The notes beneath the pieces were generated by a model. The model saw nothing but the letters and a program-made list of their open reading frames with translations. It was not told the origin of the DNA and searched no databases. Position numbers and translations under genes: made by a program. From Platynereis dumerilii (Eukaryota > Annelida > Polychaeta > Phyllodocida > Nereididae): a stretch of DNA of 64,000 nucleotides. The stretch is from the NCBI GenBank assembly GCA_026936325.1, contig JAPTHN010000008.1, positions 18,444,259-18,508,258 on the forward strand. The letters run 5' to 3'. Positions 13,801 through 25,600 of the stretch are shown piece by piece; the first letter of the stretch is position 1, and every line of letters starts with the position of its first letter.

Positions 13801-16800
13801 GGCATGCAATATGTTGCACATTCGCTAATTTGTGTAACTGCCAGTTATCACATATTCACTTTGGCGAGAGATAATTAAATTACATTTTCCCTAATAACTG
13901 AAACCTCCCACATTAAATTTTCAATATATGCATTGTAGACACTTACTTTACCAAGAATACAAACGACACACAATAACAGACAAACTAATAAATGATTTAT
14001 TAATTTGAACCAGCATTGCAATATATACAGAGATTCGTTTTCTGTTTTGTCATAAATCATATTACAAATTCAGTAAAATTGAAAAAAAAATATCTAAGAT
14101 AAATATTATTTGAATCTCAGAGAAAATCCTGCATAGTGTCCTTAGGTTGGTCTGATGTATATGCAAGATATTTCATATACAAGAGTGTTAGATAATACAC
14201 ATAGACGAGTCTGATGTATATGCAAGATATTTCATATACAAGAGTGTTGTAAAATCCACATAGACGAGTCTGATGTATCTGCAACATATTTCACATACAA
14301 GAGTGTTAAATAATACACATACACGAGTTCAGTGCTCGTGAATGTGTGTGATTTTACACATTCACGAATTCGTGTATGTGCAATTTCTAACAAAAAATAT
14401 ATATGATATTTCAGGTCTCTATGACCAATAGTTATTGAGATAGAACAAATCCTTGAACCAGAAATTTAGAAAAACAAACAAAAATAATCTTTTCATCAAT
14501 TGTTTGGATTCTGAATAATAAAGATGATACTACTACTCCCTCCAGTGCCCAATGTCTTTGCTAAACCATATTTCAGATGCTAGACAATGGTAAAATGTTG
14601 CTGGCACCCCATATTTGGTTAGTAGTTTCAGAGAAGAATCAAACTTCATACTAAGCATGTCAGATGCAAGGAAAATGCAAAAATGTTATGTAATAGTCTA
14701 TTGAAACATTTATTGATAATGTATATTCAACTGATTTCAATTCCGGTCACCTGCAACAAAATTTTAGTGAGATAAAGGCAATAAGCCATTTTTGACATGA
14801 TGCTAATGACAGCGTGATGCTAATGATAATTACAGTAAAAATCTTTGTAGGGACCAGTGCAAAACTGGCAGTCTGACAATATGTGCATGCAATGACCTTA
14901 TGAACACCAGAAACATGTTCACAGTAATTTTGGTCCAGAAATATGCAGTCAAAATAGAGTAGCAAGGCGTTTGCTAATGACAAATTGAGATAGGACACCT
15001 GATATGCCGACAGAAATACTCTAATATTTTGCTTTACATAAATGATACAGAGCTACAGATAGTTCAATTATTTTCTTGGGTTCTCAGACAACATCAGACA
15101 CAAGGTTTTCTCACAGAATGAGTGTCCCTTTAATTTTTATTAAGAAACAAATCCGGGGTGATGCTAATGACGCAATATTGGAGACATTGACACAACCACC
15201 TCCTTATCTAAAACAGAATATTATTTCAGGTATTGGTGACCAGATTTTAAAAGACTGACAGTCAAGTCTCTATTTATGGAAGAGTTTAATTGAATTGGGA
15301 TCCTGTACTAGTTTTTGTGATGCGATCTTTCAAAGAAAATGTTTTTGGAGACAGGCCATTTTCAGGGGGGTTGGCCACTTCAATGCTATTTTGGATGGGA
15401 TAAAAATATTCTGCCACATATTTTTTGCTTTATAAGTTTTGCTAATATCCTTGTCTATGACAAATGACAACAAGAGATCCTGTATTGGTCTTCCTGTCAT
15501 CATGAATAATTGTTAAACACCGGAGACAAGAATTTCAGACTTATCAAATTTTGACCCATATATGTCAGAAAGTTCCCGGACTTATTTTTACCCATTTTGT
15601 GTGACTACCCTGACTTTTAAGAAATTTCCCTGACTTTTCATTCCCTGTTTCATGAAATTTACTTGCCTTTTCACAAATATCCCTGACCTCTTCACCATTT
15701 TCTAAATATATAAAATGTTCTTCCTTGACTTTTTACAAATTTCTCTGACTTTTTTTACCCATTTTCAGTAACTTTTTTTGACTTTTCACAAATTACAAGA
15801 CTTTTTCACATAATTCATGCATGTCACTTCCTTGACTTTTCACAAATTTCCCTGACCTGACTTTCCCACAATTTTATGTAACTTGCCTAACCTTTCAGAA
15901 AGTTCCCAGACTTTTAAACCTTATTTGTGTAACTTCCTAGACTATTCACAAATTTCCCTGACTTTTTTTTTACCCATTTCGTGTAATTTACTTGACTTTT
16001 CACAAATTAACAGACGTTTTCGCATAATTCATGTAACTTCCTTGACTTTTCATGGAATTCCCTGACTTTTCCACCAATTTTTGTAATTTCCTGACTTTTC
16101 TCAAAACTTTTGAATTGTTTTCATTTATAAACGCTTCCCCTAACAAGTGGTTAATCAAATGTCATAAATTATTAAAAGAAAAAAGAAGGAATTAATATTT
16201 AATTCTTATATTGCAGCATTCTACGTAAATATTAAACTCGGTGAAACCTGCGATGAATATGATGAGCAAGCCTATTGTGCCTACGGCTTACAATGTCGAA
16301 AATGCCCGAAGGATAACTTCTACACATGTACACGATGTAAGTCCACTAAACGATATTTTATTTAAATTTACTTTACTCGGTGTTTATTGCTTCAAATTGA
16401 ATACACATTTAATTATTCTGCAACTGGAATTGATTGGATTATTATTATCCATTCCATTCTTCAAAATAATGAGAATGGGATTTTTTTTATTTCCTTTTTT
16501 TTCACCTAAATGAATGTCCATTTTATCTTTGACAGATGTGCTTCCCTATCATTCGGGCAGTGCTACAAAGATTGGAAGCCAGATGATCTATTCTACATTT
16601 ACAGCTGTGTTTATTTCAATACTCATTTCTGTAAGTAACACTAAATATAAAAGTAAAAGGCATAAAATCTTCTGCTTAATCAGATGACTGGTCAAGGTAA
16701 AATCTTTAAAATTCAAGCCATCTCAGTCTCTATGAGAATCCTTATCTCAGTTAAATTCTGCCCTCTCTCTGTCAGGAGGATGTTGATTATATCAATCAAA

Positions 16801-16899
16801 TATTTATCTGACAATACATAAATATAGAAGTTATTAAAAATAAAATATTTTCTTTATTTTCAGCTGCACCGATTTAGTATTTCACGAAGTATTTTATAA
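3483..16899 (+). CDS. secreted/membrane cysteine-rich EB/EGF-like module protein (8 exons)
   Basis: Proposed coding exons are 3483-3591, 9330-9476, 9816-9998, 10370-10465, 12013-12144, 16217-16336, 16536-16630 and 16864-16899, summing to 918 nt (305 residues). All junctions are AG/GT, and the frame stays open throughout. Exon 1 encodes a strongly hydrophobic signal-peptide-like leader. Exons 2-6 encode cysteine-rich modules. Three of them (about residues 92-118, 135-177 and 186-218) share the spacing C-x5-C-x(5-14)-C-x(4-5)-C-x-C-x(10-12)-C, like EB or EGF-like domains. The last two exons encode a cysteine-free hydrophobic stretch (about residues 280-294) and a short basic tail, so the product may be a type I membrane or GPI-anchored protein. 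Such modules occur in cell-surface and immune-receptor-like proteins, but I do not recognise this gene and claim no function. Exon 1 is the least certain part: it rests on the leader, the CAG/GTAAGT donor and matching phase. Confidence 0.7.
3720..4040. repeat. short tandem repeat, about 145-bp period
   Basis: The phrase GCTCAAAATACTGAGTTGTG recurs about 145 bp apart (near 3724 and 3869), followed by a more diverged third unit. Each unit contains a shorter internal repeat of the AACTCAA...TGTGTTGGCTTAT type. It lies in intron 1 of the EB-module gene. Confidence 0.6.
4380..4985. repeat. TCTA / TCAA microsatellite block
   Basis: Long runs of TCTA (4464-4520 and 4818-4890) alternate with ATCA- and CACT-type tetranucleotide runs. 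The apparent open frames rich in Ser, Ile, Tyr and Leu are by-products of the tetranucleotide repeat and are not genes. Confidence 0.9.
4990..7735. other. intron sequence without recognised features
   Basis: This part of intron 1 of the EB-module gene is AT-rich. I see no exon, RNA gene or clear transposon end in it. Confidence 0.4.
7740..8905. repeat. 42-bp tandem satellite array
   Basis: About 27 diverged units of 42 bp follow the pattern TTGATACAAATTGATTCACC + ATACATTGATATGGTGGCAA + TA. Because 42 is divisible by three, several frames on both strands stay open for 100-130 codons, giving fake repetitive proteins. The array lies in intron 1 of the EB-module gene, some 400 bp upstream of exon 2. 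Confidence 0.9.
10680..10930. repeat. possible SINE fragment
   Basis: A moderately GC-rich 250-bp block in intron 4 contains CACCCAGGTGTAAATGCCTA, a phrase that looks like the conserved core of some marine invertebrate SINEs. No A or B box was placed. The class is a guess. Confidence 0.25.
11394..11570 (+). mobile_element. tRNA-derived SINE
   Basis: The head resembles a tRNA. An A-box-like TGGTCTGGTGG lies near 11406 and a B box GGTTCGAATCC at 11449-11459, followed by the family body (AGCTCTTGCCGGGTCAC, then CTAATTAGCC). Related copies lie at 52557, 55553, 56156 and 58367 (plus) and near 31230 and 34955 (minus). This copy is 3'-diverged. Confidence 0.75.
11600..11765. repeat. interspersed repeat, copy 1
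   Basis: This stretch is the inverted partner of about 18120-18285. Shared phrases include GACATCATAACAGGCCCTATCCATCAC and its complement, then GAACTGTCAATTT, then ATGAGTCAT. The two copies are diverged. Class unknown. Confidence 0.5.
12837..14405. mobile_element. element X, inserted in R copy A, rich in CACATACACGAG repeats
   Basis: Inverted ends carry TATATTTTTTGTTAGAAATT near 12841 and its complement near 14383-14402. The 7-bp ATATTTC flanks the insert on both sides (12830-12836 and 14406-14412), and copy B of R shows the uninterrupted site. Both flanks of the element are built from imperfect repeats of the CACATACACGAGT type. The second copy of MITE F2 is nested inside. No coding capacity seen. 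Confidence 0.65.
13229..13715. mobile_element. foldback MITE F2, copy 2 (uninterrupted)
   Basis: This 487-bp element is nearly fully palindromic. It begins CAGTGCCGCCTGTAAGTAAG, ends in the complement GGCGGCACTG, and is flanked by TA on both sides (13227-13228 and 13716-13717). It is highly similar to copy 1 at 1330-2117 and lacks the F3 insertion there. No coding capacity. Confidence 0.85.
15560..16120. repeat. degenerate CCCTGACTTTTCACAAATT tandem repeat
   Basis: Imperfect repeats of phrases such as TTCCTTGACTTTTCACAAAT and TTTCCCTGACTTTT extend to within 100 bp of exon 6 of the EB-module gene. The pyrimidine bias may blur splice-acceptor recognition here. Confidence 0.7.
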
Positions 16900-18530
16900 T
16901 GCGTCCATGGAGGACACTCTACCTTGCCTGTGAACATCCGCTTTTGCCAATCTTTACTTGCCTAAGTCATCTGGATACGATCTTGATGACTAGATCTTAC
17001 AAATATGAGTTTATATGAGTTTAGATAACTAGAACATCCAATATACAGCATATTACTTCATCTCAACGAAGGACCACTTGATGAACGTTTGAGTGTGTCA
17101 TCGATGGAATTGCTGTGAATCGTCAGTCAACCACAGTGTCATCTTGTCAAAAATTCTAAAGTGATTGATATCATTGAATTGCCTATAAGGTGTTAACATA
17201 TCAATACTGAGTTAGGTATGCATGGATAAGAAAGTTTCAATGACATTTTGACTTGTACCATCTGTGAGGAAATGGAATCAGAAATTTTATTGATTAAATT
17301 ATGTGACACAGCCAGAAGAACTTTCAATGAACACATTGTTTTTTCCGCAAACTTATCAATGTCAACATAGTACATTTCAATGAGCAAATCTTATCTTAGG
17401 TATTTTCTGAGATTAGATATATACATTGTACATACATGTCTACATTTGTTATGTACATTGTATGAGTAGTGATTATTTGTGCTTTAAAAAAATTATGTTT
17501 AAGTCAATGAAATAATGTCTTTTAAAAGCCCTTCATACCATGTCAAAAAAAAAATCATGTGAATTACTTCATGAATACAACATCATACATATCACAAACA
17601 TAAAGTTATCATAAAACACTCGTATCATTTGGATAATATTTTTATGGAGTCCTTGTGTAGTCTATTTCTTGCAGATCTGTGAAATATATTGGAGGCTAAT
17701 GCATGTACCTTCTATACACTAAGGATCTAGATGCTTTTATTTGTCAGCCAAGGTCACAAATCTGCTTGTTACCTTGAGTTAATTATTGTCCTTTTGTATG
17801 TACAGACATGTTAAAAACTACTTCATGGTGCTTGTAGCTTTTGTGAAACACCCAACCCCCGCAAGGTTTCAAAATATTCAATATGGCCTTTGACGTTACA
17901 AATTTTGGCATACCGGGTATTATTTCACTTCGGCCTACTATATGCAACAATTCTATCCAGTGGTCCAGGAGCCAAAGCGGTAAATGGAGTACCCACTGCC
18001 CTGTTTTTTGTTGCGCAAACATCTTACAGACGACGAATTACAAGTGCTTACAGAAAAGCACTGGAATGTTCCTTGTGACTAAAATGAGGTCATATCCCTA
18101 CCCTTGCCATTTTATTTTGAATGAGTCATAAGCAGCTAGTTCATGAGGTCATATCCTATACCCGCAATGCTATCAGGGCAAGTCACTGAATGAGTCGCAA
18201 TACTCATAACTGAGGTCGTGAGTTACCCAATGAAAATTGACAGTTCATTTCAAAGTGATGGATAGGGCCTTTTGTGATGTCATAGATGTCCTCAAATACA
18301 GCCTGCTCTGAATGAAAGAAATCATAATTCTTCGATTGTAAAAAAAGGTTGGAGGGAATAACAAGCAAAAACTCCTATCTAAAACTATACCTGGTAAGCT
18401 GCTGAGTCTTTTCATATTGAAATGGCTTCATTGTCTATAACTCCGGTGTTTCACAAAATGTTCTGATGATAATGTACAGTAAAAGTTGTTGTGTACAGAT
18501 ATCTAGTTACTGCTGATTGTTATAATTGTT
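16900..18530. other. 3' UTR/downstream region of the EB-module gene
   Basis: AT-rich sequence after the stop codon. No close polyadenylation signal is convincing, although AATAAA occurs at 20222-20227. Part (about 18120-18285) is an interspersed repeat shared, inverted, with 11600-11765. Confidence 0.35.
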
Positions 18531-18538
18531 TAAATAAT

Positions 18539-18837
18539 GTTATTACATGACCACTATGCTAGAGCGATGCTGATTGGCCGAAATCAGTCACATGACGCCA
18601 TCATAAAAACTCATATTGCATGGTTCGAGTGCAATATGAGATTTTTTCCAAAAAAATTTTTTACAATTTTTTTTTTTCAGATTTTTTCACATTGCATGGT
18701 TAGAGTGCAATATGAGTTTTTACTGAAAAAAAAATTCCAAAATTTTTTTTTTTCCAATTTTTTTTTAAACACTAAAAAAAAAAAAAAGAAAAAAAAAAGA
18801 TACATATTATTTTGGTAGCATAGTGGTCATGTAATAA
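18539..18837. mobile_element. palindromic MITE, TTATTACATGACC ends
   Basis: The inverted ends TTATTACATGACCACTATGC and its complement enclose about 300 bp with internal poly-T/poly-A arms and a duplicated phrase of the CATTGCATGGTTCGAGTGCAA type. No coding capacity. It directly abuts a second hairpin at 18841-18979. Confidence 0.65.
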
Positions 18838-18840
18838 AAC

Positions 18841-18979
18841 AAATACGGCACTTATTATCGTGCAATATGAAAATTTATTTGCACTCGTAAATTCATATTG
18901 AACTCGGGCTGCGCCCTCGTTCAATATGAATTTCCTCGTGCAAATAAATTTTCATATTGCACATATTTCATGCCGTATT
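18841..18979. repeat. near-perfect long hairpin
   Basis: Arms of about 60 bp pair across a small GC-rich centre (near 18910). The outer AAATACGGCA pairs with TGCCGTATTT, then GTGCAATATGAAAATTTATT pairs with its complement. It is probably another small foldback element. Confidence 0.65.
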
Positions 18980-18984
18980 TGTAT

Positions 18985-21050
18985 ATTAACCTCCTCTCTA
19001 TGTGCAATATATTTTCCCCACATAGCGCATAGAGTAAGGTTTATTTTTGTGTGTATTGTATCATGATTATTGTACAAAAAAAGTGTGTTTTCATGTGAAG
19101 GTACCAGAACAATTCCCCACCACAATTATTGAAAAACTGTAATTTTACGCATTTGATGTACTTTATGTTGGTCTAATGCACCTTAAAATGAGGTAAATTG
19201 CAATTGTTATGTTGCTAGATAAAATAATATGGTATAATATCCGCCAACACTTGAATTTTGTCTTTGAACAATGTGATGACCAATCGGTTAAATTTTATGA
19301 ATCGTAGTACGCCACCGATAAAATGTGATGTTCTTTTTTATATGACAAATATATTTTACATTTGTACAGATAGTGTACATAGTTTATAACCAGAGTGCTT
19401 TGAATTTATTCTGAGATTATTTTTGTATTATCTATACCATTATATATATACATTACCTAATTTTCCATTCCATGCTTTGAAAACAAATGCATTTACCAAG
19501 AGCAAGTATGTATGTATCTACTGCAGACCAAATGTATCAAGCAAAGTAATAATTATATTTCCTGTAATTGGTCAAGATTATGTTTTACAGAAGTATACTT
19601 TGTTAAATGAGGACACAAATAATGAGATTTAAGTGCATATATTATCTTGAAAGAAGTGGGTTACTTTCACTGTAAATGCTGCACAGTAAAATTTTAAAAT
19701 TTTGAATGTGTTTTGCTAACTTGAAACTCCAATGAAAGTTCCATATCAGCTGTGCTTCAATGCAATGCTATCTCAATTTTACTTAAGTCGCTTTTAATTC
19801 TTTAATTTACACATACACATAACACATAACAGCAGACTTCAATCTTGAAAAAAAAATACTAAATTCCAGTCAAGATGAAGTTCACCCAATGTATTTTGAT
19901 GCAGGATTACACTGAAATTAGTTGATAAACGTATTAAAAAATATTTTCAAAAATCTTCAACTTTTAAATATTTCGCACACTGAGCAGCTTAGTGAGAATA
20001 TGTAATTAGGAAAATACTGGTAACTTACAATTAAGTAAAGACTTCTTCCATTATATATCGCTTGTATACTAAAATGTGTGTTGCAAAATGTTTTTATGTA
20101 ATGTCACACCAGTTTTTAAGCAAAACTGAATTGCATTCTAATAAAAGTGCCATCAGTTCACTATTTATATTCTGGCTTTTAGATAAACCTGCCCAACTAC
20201 ATTGGTTTGTTATACATTGAAAATAAATGCATATAAAATATGAGTCTTGTCATGTTTGTTACAAATTACTCAAAGCTTAAGCATTATCTTGTTCAGGCGC
20301 GTAAGGTGCCCACCTGCTACAATGTATTAAAGGTGTTATGGGTTCAAATCCATAACTTTGCAATTGACATAGGAACAGAGTCGAAACCTCTTAAACAGTT
20401 GAAATAAAGAGTTAAGCTATAGCTTTGAACCTGTAATCCCTTTAATACACAATCACCAAGCACCCCAAGAGATCATTTCACTTGTCCAGCAGACACAGGC
20501 ATGAGGACCAACCTATCAACCCTCATTGTGAAACCAACATCACACAAGTGACTCAGCAGCTAGGAAATTATCTTGAAGTCATGCATAAAGATATCATTTC
20601 AAAACTACAAAGCCAACTATGCAACAAAATTTGATCATGTCGGAAAACTTCTACCAAAGCCACAGGCCAAGACAGCTGAGACAATCTGACATTTTAAAAT
20701 ACCTATCTGGTATAGAGGTGAAAGAAGTCATGAAATAGATAAATGGATCAAAACCATATTAAAGAGCAATTTTCCAACAGCTGGAAAAAGTGAACAACTG
20801 AACATTACCCAATTGCTTCTTAACCAAAACCGACTGTTCCAACAGAATGAAGGAGACTACAACAAATCGAGATTACCCAAAGAGCAAATGACTCAGTTTG
20901 ATGAAATTCACAGGGCAAGATAACTCGACCTTTTAATACAATGCTGACATTGTCATTATTGACAATGCTGTAACTGGTGATGCCAATCATGCCATGGGAT
21001 TCACAAAACAAAAACACATACACTGTCATAGTCCACAAAGTCCATAATGA
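18985..21050. other. intergenic DNA, no gene seen
   Basis: AT-rich. A tRNA-like B box (GGTTCAAATCC) occurs near 20342 after a weak A-box-like stretch, but no cloverleaf forms. This may be a decayed tRNA-derived repeat. Confidence 0.35.
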
Positions 21051-21842
21051 AATTCGTCAGCCTAAAGCAAAACTGGCCTAAGGGCTATTCCATTTAAAAA
21101 TCTGGGGGGGGGGGGGGGTGGTCGGGCTACGATTTTGACCCCCCCCATGCATTTAAAACAATTTTTTTTACCCCCCCCCATGCATTAACTTCGATTTTTT
21201 CACTCCCCGTACATACATCACAAAAAATTTTCGTTATTACAATGCGTAGGCCTGAATAGAATGATAGTCCCCCCCCATACATCTAAAGTGAATTCCGCGA
21301 GTGCCCCCCATGCATCTAGGTATTATCGCTCACCCGTACATACATCATACGAAAAATAAACCAGACCGACCGCCCCCCCCCCAGACTTTTAAATGGAATA
21401 GCCCTAAGTCATTTTTGGCAATGTTCGACAAACAGTCAAAAACTGACTTAGGCCAAATTTTTTTTTGAGACAAAAATGACTTAAGCCAAAATTCTTTTGT
21501 GGTGTAGCTGTGTTATTAAGCAATTCTTCATAAAATTTATGAATGAAATCCGAGGAAACAACTTCAATAAAATTAATACTCACAATTATGACCGAAAAAT
21601 ATTGGTGATATCCACTAAAATTAGAGATAACGAAATTGGCCTAAGTCCAAATGGCCTAAGTCAACAGGACTTAGGCCATTTGTGTGAAAATTGAGTTGGG
21701 GTTTTGAGGGGTTTATTATTAATTTTATTAGAGTCCAATTTTTTTTTAGCACATGCATTATCATTAGGACCTCCCTATGGTACGAAAAAGGAAAAATGGC
21801 CCAAGTCTGACTTAGGCCAATTTTGCTTTAGGCTGACGAATT
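21051..21842. mobile_element. foldback element with GGCCTAAGTC motifs, interrupted
   Basis: The inverted ends AATTCGTCAGCCTAAAGC and the complement GCTTTAGGCTGACGAATT bound the element. The motif GGCCTAAGTC or its complement GACTTAGGCC recurs many times inside. A 323-bp TAA-target MITE is nested at 21082-21404. No coding capacity. It lies just beyond the 3' end of TUBGCP3. Confidence 0.7.
21082..21404. mobile_element. PIF/Harbinger-like MITE, copy 1 (TAA duplication)
   Basis: Inverted ends GGGCTATTCCATTTAAAA carry long G/C homopolymer tracts just inside. TAA flanks both ends (21079-21081 and 21405-21407). A 3-bp TWA duplication is typical of PIF/Harbinger elements. A larger relative lies at 46541-50608. 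Not coding. Confidence 0.75.
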
Positions 21843-21896
21843 GGAAAATGTGTTTCTATTAGATATTTTGAAGAAATAATTGTCCGATTTTATATA

Positions 21897-21902
21897 TTTA
21901 TT
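21897..21902 (-). promoter_or_regulatory. TUBGCP3: candidate TUBGCP3 polyadenylation signal
   Basis: The minus strand reads AATAAA about 780 nt beyond the TUBGCP3 stop codon, and it is the nearest clear match. Cleavage position not determined. Confidence 0.4.
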
Positions 21903-22679
21903 GAAAAAGCATACACTTTAGTATGCAAATAATTCAAGCATAAATAATAAAGATTTCAATAATATATTTACAATAATTACTAAAAAATTTCGTACGCATA
22001 AATAAAGTTATTCTGCAGCATATGTATTTATCACAACATGACTTCTGTAAAAAATTTATATACTTCTGCATTTACAAATATCATTCATTATGATGTACAA
22101 TTGTACATGTAGGTTAAAAAGGGGCAGTGCCAAGCATTGCTTAGGTAAGAAACACAATATGCAAGCCAAGAAAAAACGTAGTCCTGCATTCAGTATTTTG
22201 TGTAAAGTGGTCAAAATTTGTTGATCTATTTTTGATAGAGATTCTAAATGTTCCTTGTTTTGAAAAGTAACGCCAGCTTTTATCAAAGTCAGAAAGGGGT
22301 ATCTGATCTTGTGATTGGCCTCAACCGTTTTTCATTCAAAGTTGTAAATCAAGACTTGTTGGAATCTTGAAATTGTGAAAAATACTTTAATTGAAGTGTT
22401 TAAATTTGCAAAACAAATGAACTACCGTAGTTGAGCAATAGCATTCCGGAATAATACAAAAGGCAGATGGAATCAGATCTAAGGACCATTTGGGATTTCA
22501 AACACTGTCTATAAGTAGATGACAATTAAGACACATTGCTTCAAAGAATTACATGACTGTCCGATCTTGTTTACAGTTATAGTACAATTTACAATTCCAA
22601 TGACTCAGCATCTATTTCTTATGTACAGTTCTTCGATATAAATATTACTAACTTTATAAGAATATCTACATGGTACAAA

Positions 22680-25600
22680 TTATTCAAAGCTAGTAGACAT
22701 ACTTGACATGCTTGACATCATTTTTAATCTCGGTCGGTTCAAGGTTGCTGGAGTTCGTAATTTTGGATCCTTTGCTTTGTAGTACTCATTGAAGTCCAAA
22801 CGAACACTAAGGAATCGTAAACTCTCATCCTCATGGGTGGCCAGCATCAGTAAGAACTTCTGAACCATTTCCTAGAAGAAAAGGTTAAGAACATATAGAG
22901 CAAGTTCATAAATGATTTAACGATCCAATATTTAATAAGCACATGTCACATATTTTATACATTATATGAAGTAAGGAAGCAGAATTCAAATGATTCGAAG
23001 GAAGGAAGGAAGGAAGGAAGGAAAGCAGGCAAGTAGGAAGGAAAGAAAGAAGGCAGGAAGGAAGGAAAGGAAGGAGAGATAAAACAGATGGACTCTGATT
23101 TAACGATTACAAATTGCGGAACAAAAGTAATTCGCACAAATTCAACACTCTTAATTATGCTAAAAACGGAACAAAAGTAATTCGCACAAATTCAACACTC
23201 TTAATTATGCTAAAAACGGCACTGATGATTAAATAAACACCACCTTTAATTTTACTTCGCTAACTATGTTTGCGAAAAAATAGGATTGCTAAAGTTAGGA
23301 TTAAACATCAGAAAAGTCCTTGTTTTTAAAATCTAACAATAATTACACTTACTTGGTAAGATTCCTGCAGAATATGTATCTGTGACTTGAAGCTGGGGAT
23401 CTTCTTTGCCTTGAATTCTTTCTTTCTTCTTTCTTCCAAAATTTCTTCTTCATCTGTGAGACCCCATTTTCCCTGGAAAAATAGCAAAATTCAAAATGAT
23501 AATTCCAGAACAAAAACTATATATTTGTGCGAATTGTTTCGCCAACACATTCCTTTGATTACACCTTGCCATTTAACAGGATTATCTATTTGCATACCTT
23601 CTCAGTTTTTGCAACTTTTTTGTCTTCAAATTCTTGACGTAAGGCTAGCTCCTCCTCCGCTGACTGGTAGAGGCCATCTTGAATTGTTTGGAACTGAATA
23701 ATCAGGTCGAACATCGTCCGTAGTTGAGTAAGGATAACCTGAAATCAACAAAACGTCAACGATAATGAGATTTTTACATAAATTCTGAAAATTCATTTGA
23801 AGCAGGCATACGTAGTACTGATATACCATCAAAATATCCCTTTACGAAAAGATGAGTTAAATCCCCATTTTCCCATATATACTGGAACTGATACAGTGAA
23901 ACAGACATCAATTAAATCACATTTTTTTCTCACTCAAAACTTACAGAAGAGCTCTGGTCCAACAGGCACCTCGCAGTGACAACATGTAAGAAGTTATTGT
24001 GAGCAGAAATGATGTCATCTAAATCTTCAGCCGCAGCCACTTTCTTCAATAGTTCATCCCAGGAGCATTCCAGGACCTGAAATGTTAACAAGAATCCATG
24101 GATTCAAAACCGGCCTTTGGCGATTGTATATTCGGGATTGAAATCATGAAGAGGGTGATTTATATAGTATTACAAGGATTGTTTTGTATTGAGCAGTGAT
24201 TGCCAGACTGATAGTGTTTGCTACAAGCCATAAAAACTTCGAGAGGTACCCGTTAGCAAATCCCCAAACCAAATTTCATAAATATAAATGAAATATTAAA
24301 GTCGCAGAGGGCAATTCAAATATTGGCAGCCATCTTGGATTTTCCCAAAAATTTCTGAGGAGAACCCCCAAGTGAACCCTTATACCAAACTGCATAAATC
24401 TAAGTGAAATAATAAAGTCACAGTGGGCAATTAAAATATGATGGCCATTTTGGCAGCCATCTTGGATTTTTTCAATAATTTCTGAGGGGAACCCCTAAGG
24501 GAATCCCTATACCAAATTTCATAAATCTAAGTGAAATAGTAAAGTCACAGTGGGCAATTCAAAATATGGTGGCCATTTTGGCAGCCATCTTGGATTTTTT
24601 GAAAAATTTCTGAGGGGAACCCCTAAGTGAATCCCTGTACCAAATTGCATAAATCTAAGTGAAATACTAAAGTAACAGTGGGCAATTCAAAACATTGGTG
24701 GCCATTTTGGCAGCCATCTTGGATTTTTCCAAAAATTTCTGAGGGAGACCCCAAAGTGAATCCCTATACCAAATTTCATAAATCCAAGTGAAATACTAAA
24801 GTCGCAATGCTCAATTCAAACTAGATGAAGTATAGGATAAGGGATCATCCAGCGCATGGAATGCTGTCCCACAGGGACGAAATGTCGCCGCAATAATATA
24901 TTTGTATTTATACACAAATCACAAGGAAAACACTTAAGAATTAAACTCTTTCTAAGTTGTACCATAAGGGGGGTAGCCCCGAGGGGAGCCCGGCAGGTTT
25001 GGCATAAATTTGTGAAATGACTCATTAAAAAAGCATTTGATACAGTCAATCATGACATTTTGATAGAAAAATTATGTAAATATGGAGTTAGAGGAGACGC
25101 CCTTAACTTGATAAGAGATTACTTATCGAACAGAGTTCAATTTGTTAATTACAATAATATTTCATCAAGCAAACAAACTATTAAGTGTGGAGTGCCCCAG
25201 GGGTCCATTCTGGGACCCCTGTTATTTTTATTATATATCAATGATCTACCGAATATATCAAATAGTCTCTACAGCATTATCTTTGCAGATGATACCAATT
25301 TCTTTATATCAGGTAAAGACACTCAGCAACTTATCGAAAAAATTAATAAAGAATTAGTTGAAATTGTTACATGGCTACAATGTAATAAATTATCTCTGAA
25401 TATAGAAAAGACTAAATTCATGGTTTTCTCACCAGGGAGGGGAAATCTAACTGTTACAGATGGTGTATCAATAAATGGAAAAAAATTGGAACAAGTATCT
25501 GAAATTAAATTTCTAGGAGTGGTATTAGACAGCAAGCTAAAGTGGACATCACACATACAAAGAATTAGGAATAAAATATCTAAAAATATTGGTATTTTAT

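Larger units (their letters stand above)
12381..15557. mobile_element. 1.6-kb DNA element R, copy A, interrupted by another element
   Basis: The ends are GGGTCAAAATTTG and its complement CAAATTTTGACCC, directly flanked by ATAT on both sides (4-bp duplication). After removing the 1.57-kb insert X, about 1.6 kb remains. It is collinear, in reverse orientation, with copy B at 28617-30225. The motif GATGCTAATGAC recurs several times. Short open frames (60-83 codons) occur at equivalent places in both copies, but I recognise no transposase. It sits in intron 5 of the EB-module gene. Confidence 0.75.

Noticed and set aside
12399-15258. Short open frames shared with 28918-30198 as conserved genes
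   Set aside because: Both sets lie in copies of the same transposable element, so their similarity follows from copying. No transposase or cellular domain was recognised.
20290-20375. tRNA-like sequence with a B box
   Set aside because: No acceptor stem or cloverleaf can be drawn; at most a decayed tRNA-derived repeat.
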